Made by a program: the position numbers and the translations under genes
In this document: positions 7,071-12,424 of the stretch, one piece after another
Position numbering within the stretch: position 1 is the first letter of the stretch
Layout: the number at the start of each line of letters is the position of its first letter
The notes under the pieces: model-generated
Seen by the model: only the letters and a program-made list of their open reading frames with translations
What the model was told of the DNA's origin: nothing
Database searches by the model: none
Origin: Mesoaciditogaceae bacterium
GTDB taxonomy: Bacteria; Thermotogota; Thermotogae; Mesoaciditogales; Mesoaciditogaceae
Assembly (NCBI GenBank): GCA_015486145.1
Contig: WFSH01000267.1
Location: forward strand, 1 to 12,424
DNA: 12,424 bases
Reading direction: 5' to 3'

Positions 7071-8026
7071 ATGCTTGGATACAGGCAATAATAAATGTGT
7101 TTGTAAATCCCATTTTTTACAAATCGACGTTGAACCAGTCGACGCCTTTGATATTGGCAGCATTGGGTGGCGTTTACAGTGAAACAACTGGAGTGGTTAA
7201 CATAGCCCTTGAAGGTATAATGCTTATAGGGGCATTTGGTGGTGTTGTGGGGAGTTATTTTACCGGCAATCCTTGGTATGGTCTTGCGTTGGGAGTACTA
7301 CTTGGTGTGTCCATGGCGGCCCTTCACGCGTGGGCTTCTATTAGGTATGCCGGAGATCAGATCATAAGTGGTGCCGCGTTGATTTTATTGGCACAAGGGA
7401 TCACCGGATTTTCCCTTGTTGAGCTCTTTGGTAAGCCGGGTTCCACAGATTTAGTCAGATCCATCCCATTGGTGAATCTCGGTTCATTTGGGAATGTCCC
7501 ATTTTTTGGGAAAATTTTCAATTCTCTCTCTCCGCTGGTTTACATCGCATTTGCCTCAGTTGCTTTCAGCTGGTTTCTCATATACAAAACGAGGCTGGGC
7601 TTGAGAATGCGTTCAGTTGGAAACAATCCTGAAGCGGCCGATACTTTGGGAGTTAACGTTTACAACGTTAGGTATTTTGGTGTTCTTATGAGTGGTGTTT
7701 TTGCGGCACTTGGGGGGGCATTTTTGAGTATAGGTGAACTTGGTCAGTTTACAGAAAACATGTCAAACGGCCGTGGTTTCATCGCTTTGGCCGCAATGAT
7801 CATAGGGAATTGGAGTCCGACCGGTGCGATGTGGGCAGCCATTTTGTTTGGAGCAGCTTCCGCGTTTAACGACCAGCTCCAAAGTCAAGGAATATTGCAT
7901 CTAGCCATCAATACTCAATATTTGTTTGGTATGATTCCTTACATAATAACTCTAATTGTTGTCGGTGGTTTGGTGGGCAAGAGCCGTGCTCCGAGTGCCG
8001 ATGGGATACCGTATATAAAGGACTGA
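7067..8026 (+). CDS. BMP/nucleoside ABC transporter permease, second subunit (NupQ/YufQ type)
   Basis: Second membrane subunit forming the heterodimeric channel with its neighbour, 319 aa, usual length for the family. Recognisable blocks are STPLILAALGGVYSETTG (25-42) with VVNIALEGIML (43-53), RYAGDQIISGAALILLAQG (93-111), and the ATPase-contact loop RMRSVGNNPEAADTLGVN (180-197), which aligns with the equivalent loop of the first permease. GELGQFTENMSNGRGFIALA (223-242) and GNWSPTGAMWAA follow. About eight hydrophobic segments are visible. The ATG overlaps the previous stop by 4 bases (ATGA), with AAGGGG just upstream. The stop is followed after 6 nt by the TTG start of the 407-aa gene, with no terminator. 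Confidence 0.93.
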   Translation: MNAWIQAIINVFVNPIFYKSTLNQSTPLILAALGGVYSETTGVVNIALEGIMLIGAFGGVVGSYFTGNPWYGLALGVLLGVSMAALHAWASIRYAGDQIISGAALILLAQGITGFSLVELFGKPGSTDLVRSIPLVNLGSFGNVPFFGKIFNSLSPLVYIAFASVAFSWFLIYKTRLGLRMRSVGNNPEAADTLGVNVYNVRYFGVLMSGVFAALGGAFLSIGELGQFTENMSNGRGFIALAAMIIGNWSPTGAMWAAILFGAASAFNDQLQSQGILHLAINTQYLFGMIPYIITLIVVGGLVGKSRAPSADGIPYIKD

Positions 8027-8032
8027 TAAACG

Positions 8033-9256
8033 TTGGAAGAGAATTCCAAGCTGAAAAAATTGCAAGCAGTTTTTGAATTGAAAAAGAAAATTGAAAAGGA
8101 TTTGGGACGTGAATTTTCTGAAAACAAAAAAAGAGAAGTTAAGAACGATCGTGTTGCTTATTTAGCTCAGAAGTCCTACAATTTAGATTTCAGTGGGTTT
8201 TCAAGCATAGATGATCTGTACAAGTTGGATTTTTCAATATCAGACAAAACCTTGGCTGGGATAATGGAAAATTCCAAATTTTCCGCTGATATGCGAGGAA
8301 TAACAGCTTACCTTAACGAAAATTTTCAAGAAGCCCTTAACATCTTTTCAAAAAGTGACGATCCTGAGTCAATGTACAACACCTTTATGGTTTTGATGAG
8401 AATGGGTTCGTTGAAAGATGCACTTGAAGAAGCGGTAAAGCTGAAAAATGTACACCCGCTTTCCTCGTTGGGGTATTTGGCACTTGCCCATGTTTTGTTT
8501 TTTCTTGAAGACCCACGTTGGGAAGAATCTTTTAAACTGTACATCGCCATGTCAAAGGATCAAATCGCAGATTTTGTTTGGAAAATTTTCAACAATTCGA
8601 CCAACGTTAAATTTTTGCGCACCGATCAGCGAAAATATCTTTTGGATATAGGAATGTTTGATTTTTCCAACAAAACCTCTATGATGGAATCTCTGTCGAA
8701 GAGGATTTGTGAAAAAAGCTACAATCCTTGTAGTTTTGGATTCTGCGATGTCATGAAGTCCGAGAATGGAGAAGATCTTCCGCCAGTCAAAAACGATTTT
8801 TGTGTTCTTGAAAGGTACGCTCACGCTCTGAAAATGTATGTCAGTGGAAATTTTTCGGGAGCGATCAAGATGGTTCCAAAGATCAGAGATCCAGAGTTTC
8901 TTTATTTAGAAGCTCTTTGCCATTTTTCCATGGATGAATCGAATGGGTTCAACTCCGCTGTTGAGGAAATACTCAAATTGGAGCCACAGTCAACGCTTTT
9001 TTTGTCTTTATCGAATGAAAGGGTTAAAATATTGGGGAGATCAGTGGAAAGTTCCGCACTCCTAAAAGTGAAGCTTTCAACGTTGAGGGAAAATTATTAC
9101 GATTCGTTGCGAAAAATCATGTTTGAATTTGCGAGACTAAAAAACACTCTACCAACTAAAGTGAATTTTAGTTTGAAATTCAGGAAATACCATGTGGTTA
9201 GGATGTTTTTTGGATATAGAAGTTGCAAAGGGGTGTATGGACATGACAAGAAGTGA
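8033..9256 (+). CDS. Unrecognised cytoplasmic protein with TPR-like helical repeats, 407 aa
   Basis: No family was recognised with confidence. There is no signal peptide or membrane segment. The N-terminus (1-40) is highly charged and probably helical/coiled coil. Residues about 85-180 and 260-315 look like degenerate TPR or alpha-solenoid units: NENFQEALNIF, MGSLKDALEEAVKL, a following ALAHVLFFL helix, SGNFSGAIKMVPKI and DPEFLYLEALCHF show the small-residue/aromatic spacing of TPR helices. Between these lies a cysteine cluster, C226-x6-C233-x4-C238-x18-C257, which could bind metal or be coincidental. The C-terminus is basic. TTG start is supported by AAAGGA 10 nt upstream, inside the end of the permease gene, and no earlier start is available. 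The 3' end overlaps the HD-hydrolase gene by 14 nt. TPR-like proteins are usually scaffolds or partner-binding subunits; any link to the transporter is inferred from operon position. Confidence 0.75.
   Translation: MEENSKLKKLQAVFELKKKIEKDLGREFSENKKREVKNDRVAYLAQKSYNLDFSGFSSIDDLYKLDFSISDKTLAGIMENSKFSADMRGITAYLNENFQEALNIFSKSDDPESMYNTFMVLMRMGSLKDALEEAVKLKNVHPLSSLGYLALAHVLFFLEDPRWEESFKLYIAMSKDQIADFVWKIFNNSTNVKFLRTDQRKYLLDIGMFDFSNKTSMMESLSKRICEKSYNPCSFGFCDVMKSENGEDLPPVKNDFCVLERYAHALKMYVSGNFSGAIKMVPKIRDPEFLYLEALCHFSMDESNGFNSAVEEILKLEPQSTLFLSLSNERVKILGRSVESSALLKVKLSTLRENYYDSLRKIMFEFARLKNTLPTKVNFSLKFRKYHVVRMFFGYRSCKGVYGHDKK
9227..9233 (+). promoter_or_regulatory. Ribosome binding site for the HD-hydrolase gene
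   Basis: AAAGGGG lies 9 nt before ATG 9243 and only 3 nt before ATG 9237. The spacing favours 9243. It also makes the longer in-frame ATG at 9192 unlikely, since that one has no comparable site and would overlap the previous gene by 65 nt. Confidence 0.65.
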
Positions 9257-9788
9257 AGCCATTGCATTGGTAAAAGCACACGTAGACTCAAGAAATTTGG
9301 TAAATCATATGATAGCTACAGGTGCAATTATGCGCGTGTTGGCGGAAAAAATGGGGTATGACATGGATTTGTGGGAAATAGCTGGCATACTTCATGATTA
9401 CGACTATCCGGAAACCAAAACTACTCCGGAAAAACACGGCTTGGTGAGTGTTGAATTGCTCAAGGGAAAGGATCTTCCTCAAGATGTTTATGATGCAATT
9501 CTTGCCCATTGTGGTAAAAAGGAGCGCGAGAAACCCATCGAAAAAGCCATATACGCGGCAGATCCCACCACGGGGTTCATAGTTGCGGCGGCACTCATAC
9601 GTCCAGAAAAGCTTTTGGCGCCAGTTAACGTGGAATTTTTGTTGAAAAAATTCAAACAAAAGGCTTTTGCAAAAGGCGCGAGTCGAGAACAAATGCAGAG
9701 CTGTTCAGAACTCGGATTGACTTTGGAAGAGTTTTTAGATCTTTCTTTGAACGCCATGAAAAATATTCATGAAGAAATAGGCCTGTAA
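9243..9788 (+). CDS. HD-superfamily (HDIG-type) predicted phosphohydrolase, 181 aa
   Basis: Small single-domain member of the HD hydrolase superfamily, resembling the predicted hydrolases of COG2316. Metal-ligand candidates are in order: H22 (LVNHMIATGAIMR), the HD doublet H51-D52 (GILHDYDYPE), H65 (EKHG), H89 (AILAHCG) and D107 (YAADPTTGFIVAA). The C-terminal half (ALIRPEKLL, FKQKAFAKGASRE, ELGLTLEEFLDL) matches the rest of the family, so the protein appears complete. Superfamily enzymes are metal-dependent phosphohydrolases acting on nucleotides, deoxynucleotides or cyclic nucleotides; the substrate here is unknown. The start codon lies within the last 14 nt of the TPR-like gene, indicating translational coupling and a common transcript with the nucleoside importer. 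A role in nucleotide or deoxynucleotide salvage is inference from context. Confidence 0.87.
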   Translation: MTRSEAIALVKAHVDSRNLVNHMIATGAIMRVLAEKMGYDMDLWEIAGILHDYDYPETKTTPEKHGLVSVELLKGKDLPQDVYDAILAHCGKKEREKPIEKAIYAADPTTGFIVAAALIRPEKLLAPVNVEFLLKKFKQKAFAKGASREQMQSCSELGLTLEEFLDLSLNAMKNIHEEIGL

Positions 9789-9790
9789 TT

Positions 9791-9815
9791 TTGAAACTCC
9801 AATTTGTGATATAGT
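9791..9815 (+). promoter_or_regulatory. Extended -10 promoter for deoC-fchA
   Basis: TATAGT at 9810-9815 is preceded by TG at 9807-9808 (TGATATAGT). A TTGAAA at 9791-9796 resembles a -35 but the 13-nt spacing is too short, so recognition would rest on the extended -10. The expected start near 9822 leaves a leader of about 20 nt, just enough for the ribosome binding site at 9828-9833. Confidence 0.6.
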
Positions 9816-9827
9816 TTTGGTTGGTAA

Positions 9828-9833
9828 AGGTGG
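9828..9833 (+). promoter_or_regulatory. Ribosome binding site that fixes the deoC GTG start
   Basis: AGGTGG ends 7 nt before GTG 9841. An overlapping ATG at 9839 is out of frame and meets a stop after 13 codons. Confidence 0.7.
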
Positions 9834-9840
9834 TGATAAT

Positions 9841-10575
9841 GTGGGAAAAAATTTATCTGAGAAAATCAAAAGTGAAATAATTAGGGCAAAGGATTTTGTG
9901 TTTACGCCACGTGATTTGGAGGTTTCCAAATCCGAAATCGCCCCCATGATCGATCACACTTTGCTTTCTGCAGATGCCACAGCTAAACAAATAGAAAGCC
10001 TATGTGTTGAAGCGATCAATTACAAATTTTATTCGGTGTGCGTGAATCCATTTAGGGTTTCACTTGCCGTCAAAAAGTTGGAGCGCACGAATGTTAAGGT
10101 CACGAGTGTTGTGGGTTTTCCGTTTGGAGCCACTTCTTCAAAAATTAAAGCCGAGGAGACTAAATGGACGTTGCTAAATGGGGCGGATGAATTTGATATG
10201 GTGATAAATATAGGTGCCCTTAAAGATTTGGAGTATGAAAAAGTGTTTGATGATATAAAAGCCGTGGTTGAAGAAGCAAAGGGACGAATTGTGAAAGTCA
10301 TAATAGAAAATGCCTTGTTGAATTTTGAAGAAAAAGTTGCGGCTTGCGTGATATCAAAAGAGGCAGGAGCGAAATTCGTAAAAACTTCTACAGGTTATTC
10401 TAAGAGTGGGGCCGTGCCAGAAGACGTGGCTTTGATGAGATTCGTCGTTGGCGATGAGATAGGCGTTAAAGCTGCGGGTGGCATTCACACTTATGAAGAT
10501 GCGGTTAAAATGATCCGTGCCGGAGCTAACAGAATAGGAGCTTCTCATTCTGTGGAAATCGTTACCGGGGACTGA
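9841..10575 (+). CDS. deoC: Deoxyribose-phosphate aldolase
   Basis: Class I aldolase cleaving 2-deoxyribose 5-phosphate to acetaldehyde and glyceraldehyde 3-phosphate, the last step of deoxynucleoside catabolism. At 244 aa it is close to the approximately 248 aa of Thermotoga DeoC and has the same kind of roughly 33-residue N-terminal extension before IDHTLL. Motifs: IDHTLL (37-42), CVNPFRV (67-73), VVGFPFGA (90-97), DEFDMVINIGALK (116-128, acid-base D119), VKVIIE (151-156), Schiff-base lysine K181 in FVKTSTG, and K210 in GVKAAGGIHT. Some usually conserved positions differ: ETC after VII is ENA, GGIRT is GGIHT, and the final TSSG-type phosphate loop reads GASHS. The lysines are intact, so activity is expected. 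GTG start follows AGGTGG by 7 nt; an upstream in-frame TTG at 9817 lies 5' of the predicted transcript start. fchA follows after 23 nt. Confidence 0.93.
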   Translation: MGKNLSEKIKSEIIRAKDFVFTPRDLEVSKSEIAPMIDHTLLSADATAKQIESLCVEAINYKFYSVCVNPFRVSLAVKKLERTNVKVTSVVGFPFGATSSKIKAEETKWTLLNGADEFDMVINIGALKDLEYEKVFDDIKAVVEEAKGRIVKVIIENALLNFEEKVAACVISKEAGAKFVKTSTGYSKSGAVPEDVALMRFVVGDEIGVKAAGGIHTYEDAVKMIRAGANRIGASHSVEIVTGD

Positions 10576-10598
10576 GCAATTTATGTGGAGGTGATAAG

Positions 10599-11210
10599 AT
10601 GAAAATATCTGAGAAAGTTCTTGATGATTTTATTAACGAAGTAGCTTCCAAATCACCAACTCCTGGAGGTGGAGCTGTGGGGGCCGTTGTTGGGGCTTTA
10701 GGCGCGGCGCTGGTTGAGATGGTGGCATCGTTGACTGTTGGGAAAAAAGGTTATGAAGATTACGAAGCGGAAATGGAGAGGGTAATCAGTGAGTCTTCCT
10801 ACAGAAGAAAAAGACTTCTCGAGATTGCAGATGAGGATATCAAGGCGTTCAACGATTTTATGAATACGCTTAAGCTTCCAAAAGATACGCCAGAGAAAAA
10901 GAAGATTCGCTCTGAGAAGTTACAAGAAAGTCTGAAAAAAGCGTGTGAAGTACCGTATGATCTCGCACGCGAAATATCAAAGATTTGTCCGCTGGCAAAT
11001 TCGGTGAACAAATTTGGAAACAAAAATGCCATAAGTGACGCCAAAAGTGCGATAGCGCTGTTGGATGCGGCTTTTAAATCGGCAATCGCTAACGTGGAAA
11101 TAAATCTTAAATCCATAAAAGACGAGAAATTTGTCTCTTCGATGAGAGAAGCGGTGGATGGATTGAGAGGAAATGTTGAGAAGTGTATTTCCAACGGTGA
11201 AGGTAATTGA
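10599..11210 (+). CDS. fchA: Cyclodeaminase/cyclohydrolase family protein (formimino-THF cyclodeaminase / methenyl-THF cyclohydrolase)
   Basis: Protein of the FTCD_C family, 203 aa, complete. Members release ammonia from 5-formimino-tetrahydrofolate or hydrolyse 5,10-methenyl-tetrahydrofolate, feeding one-carbon units into the folate pool. The N-terminus has the family's SPTPGGGA (19-26) followed by a glycine/alanine-rich helix. ANSVNKFGNKNAISDAKSAI (133-152) contains the conserved aspartate (D147), and NVEINLKSIKD (165-175) follows. The ATG is preceded by GGAGGTGAT, a perfect match to the 16S anti-Shine-Dalgarno, 7 nt from GGAGG. Only 23 nt separate it from deoC, so they likely share a transcript. 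No FTCD N-terminal transferase domain is fused. Which of the two reactions dominates cannot be read from the sequence. Confidence 0.9.
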   Translation: MKISEKVLDDFINEVASKSPTPGGGAVGAVVGALGAALVEMVASLTVGKKGYEDYEAEMERVISESSYRRKRLLEIADEDIKAFNDFMNTLKLPKDTPEKKKIRSEKLQESLKKACEVPYDLAREISKICPLANSVNKFGNKNAISDAKSAIALLDAAFKSAIANVEINLKSIKDEKFVSSMREAVDGLRGNVEKCISNGEGN

Positions 11211-11233
11211 GAGTGGTGATTTTATGATATAAT
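11207..11233 (+). promoter_or_regulatory. Extended -10 promoter for secG-tyrS
   Basis: TATAAT at 11228-11233 with TG at 11225-11226 gives TGATATAAT. TTGAGA at 11207-11212, overlapping the fchA stop codon, matches five of six -35 positions with a 15-nt spacer. The 14-mer TTTATGATATAATT is identical to that at the promoter near 1060. No intrinsic terminator was seen between fchA and this promoter, so read-through from deoC-fchA is possible. Confidence 0.75.
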
Positions 11234-11258
11234 TTTTTAGTTTTGAAAATTTTTTGAG

Positions 11259-11265
11259 AGGAGGT
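11259..11265 (+). promoter_or_regulatory. Strong ribosome binding site that fixes the secG TTG start
   Basis: AGGAGGT lies 6 nt before TTG 11272. The in-frame TTG at 11254 lies 5' of this site and would add a non-homologous hydrophilic leader, so it is not used. Confidence 0.8.
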
Positions 11266-11271
11266 CAGAAA

Positions 11272-11514
11272 TTGAGTGCTTTTGCCATTGTGATCGTTGC
11301 GATTTACATATCGTTGGCTGTGGGACTTGTTTGGAGCGTTATGATGCAGATGTCCAAGCATGCGGGTCTTGGAGGTGCCTTTGGTTCTGGTTCTCTTTAC
11401 ACAGTTTTTGGACGTGAAAAAGGACTTGACACGCTTGGGAAAATAACTCTTGTTTTAGCCATATCTTTCATGGTTATGAGTGTTGTAACTGCATACGTGA
11501 TAAATCTTCATTGA
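11272..11514 (+). CDS. secG: Preprotein translocase subunit SecG
   Basis: Small accessory subunit of the SecYEG protein-export channel, 80 aa, usual length. Two membrane segments (about 3-24 and 57-78) flank a cytoplasmic loop containing MMQMSKHAGLGGAFGSGS (25-42), the glycine-rich GGAFG(S/G)GS hallmark of SecG, followed by YTVFGREKG. TTG start after a strong ribosome binding site. The gene heads a unit with tyrS, whose start is 17 nt after the secG stop. Confidence 0.93.
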   Translation: MSAFAIVIVAIYISLAVGLVWSVMMQMSKHAGLGGAFGSGSLYTVFGREKGLDTLGKITLVLAISFMVMSVVTAYVINLH

Positions 11515-11531
11515 AGAGGGGAAGTGAACTG

Positions 11532-12424
11532 TTGAGTCCCGAGGAGCAGCTAACGATCTTGAAGGAAAATGTGGAAGAGTTGATAACCGTTGAAGAACTT
11601 CACGAAAGGTTAAAAACCGGGAGATCTTTACGTGTAAAGTTGGGAGTGGATCCCTCTCGTCCAGATCTTCATTTGGGACACGCTGTGGTCTTGAGGAAAT
11701 TGAGACAATTTCAAGATCTGGGCCATACCGTTGTTCTGATAATAGGGGATTTTACCGCAAGAATTGGTGATCCCTCTGGGAGATCCAAAACTCGTCCGAT
11801 GCTTTCAGCAGAAGAGTCAAGAAAGAACGCGGTGAGTTATCAAGAGCAAGCGTTTAAGATTCTTGACCGTTCCAAAACGGAACTGCGATTTAACTCTGAA
11901 TGGTTAGAGCCCTTGAATTTTGAAAACGTAATACGGCTCACGGCGAAGTACACTATTGCCCGCATGTTGGAACGAGATGATTTTGAAAAGCGTTATCGTT
12001 CTGGTGAGCCGATCAGTATAGCCGAGTTTCTCTATCCCATAGCGCAAGCGTATGATTCAGTTGCGGTAAATGCTGATGTTGAAATGGGGGGAACTGACCA
12101 AAAATTCAATTTACTCGTTGGAAGAAAATATCAGGAGGAGTTTGGACAAAAACCTCAAATAGTTATGACCATGCCAATCATAGAAGGTACGGATGGAACA
12201 CTCAAAATGTCCAAGAGTTATGGAAACTACGTTTCTTTGGACGATACTCCAGAAAACATGTACGGAAAGATAATGTCCATACCGGACAAGCTGATGTTCA
12301 AATATGCGCGTTTGCTCACGGATTTGGACGTTGAGGACGCTCAAAGAAAGATTTCTTCGAATGAGCTACACCCAATGGAGTTTAAGAAACAACTTGCGTT
12401 CGAAATAACGAAATGGCTTCATAA
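11532..12424 (+). CDS. tyrS: Tyrosyl-tRNA synthetase, 3'-truncated by window edge
   Basis: Class I aminoacyl-tRNA synthetase that charges tRNA-Tyr. The frame is open to the right edge; 297 of an expected approximately 400 residues are present, so the end of the anticodon-binding region and the C-terminal domain lie outside. Visible motifs are VDPSRPDLHLGH (39-50) with the HIGH-class signature HLGH, GDFTARIGDPSGRSKTR (72-88), the tyrosine-recognition region YPIAQAYDSVAVNADVEMGG (168-187) with TDQ after it, and the KMSKS loop at 225-229 (LKMSKSYGNYVSLDD). The wording (RSKTRP, EMGGTDQ, SYGNYV) is that of the second bacterial TyrRS type (TyrZ-like). TTG at 11532 is the most likely start, with GAGGGG 10 nt upstream. 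No T-box leader precedes it. Confidence 0.93.
   Translation, partial: MSPEEQLTILKENVEELITVEELHERLKTGRSLRVKLGVDPSRPDLHLGHAVVLRKLRQFQDLGHTVVLIIGDFTARIGDPSGRSKTRPMLSAEESRKNAVSYQEQAFKILDRSKTELRFNSEWLEPLNFENVIRLTAKYTIARMLERDDFEKRYRSGEPISIAEFLYPIAQAYDSVAVNADVEMGGTDQKFNLLVGRKYQEEFGQKPQIVMTMPIIEGTDGTLKMSKSYGNYVSLDDTPENMYGKIMSIPDKLMFKYARLLTDLDVEDAQRKISSNELHPMEFKKQLAFEITKWLH

Noticed and set aside
9192..9242. Longer HD-hydrolase start at ATG 9192
   Set aside because: There is no good ribosome binding site and the overlap with the upstream gene would be 65 nt; the site at 9227-9233 points to 9243.
9288..9692. 134-aa open frame on the minus strand
   Set aside because: It is a shadow of the HD-hydrolase gene, whose motifs are clear on the plus strand.
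11511..11534. T-box leader for tyrS
   Set aside because: Only 17 nt separate secG and tyrS, too short for a T-box, and no antiterminator structure is seen upstream of secG.

Overview
The window looks like a chromosomal segment from a thermophilic or mesophilic member of the Thermotogota (Thermotogae). This is an inference from three things: the protein style of DeoC, the glycine acetyltransferase and the ABC transporter; the moderate-to-low GC; and the heavy use of GTG and TTG starts with strong purine-rich ribosome binding sites. Genus is not resolvable by eye. All eleven genes lie on the + strand and are tightly packed, with no mobile element, CRISPR array, tRNA or rRNA visible and no gene-free stretch over 300 bases.

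Layout: (1) 1-947 is the C-terminal part of a PLP-dependent glycine C-acetyltransferase (kbl), closed by a textbook intrinsic terminator with a C(UUCG)G loop. (2) A promoter with a TGATATAAT extended -10 and a tandem near-repeat just downstream of it precedes a probable transcription unit running from 1142 to about 9788. It encodes an unrecognised 733-aa exported/multi-pass membrane protein, then a complete BMP-family nucleoside-type ABC importer (substrate-binding protein, double-domain ATPase and two permeases), then an unrecognised 407-aa TPR-like protein, then a small HD-superfamily hydrolase. A strong hairpin with a T-run sits between the binding protein and the ATPase and probably sets their expression ratio. 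(3) A second extended -10 promoter precedes deoC (deoxyribose-phosphate aldolase) and fchA (formimino-/methenyl-tetrahydrofolate cyclodeaminase/cyclohydrolase family). (4) A third extended -10 promoter precedes secG and tyrS; tyrS runs off the right end.

Working together: the importer would bring in nucleosides. DeoC would channel the deoxyribose phosphate into acetaldehyde and glyceraldehyde 3-phosphate. The folate enzyme handles one-carbon units that can arise from purine or glycine metabolism. The HD hydrolase and the TPR-like protein, encoded directly after the permeases, are the candidates for new components of a nucleoside uptake/salvage module. secG-tyrS is a housekeeping pair. Most of the window is conventional. 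The items most worth a second look are the two unrecognised proteins flanking the transporter, the repeat at the first promoter, the intra-operon hairpin, and atypical phosphate-site residues in DeoC.
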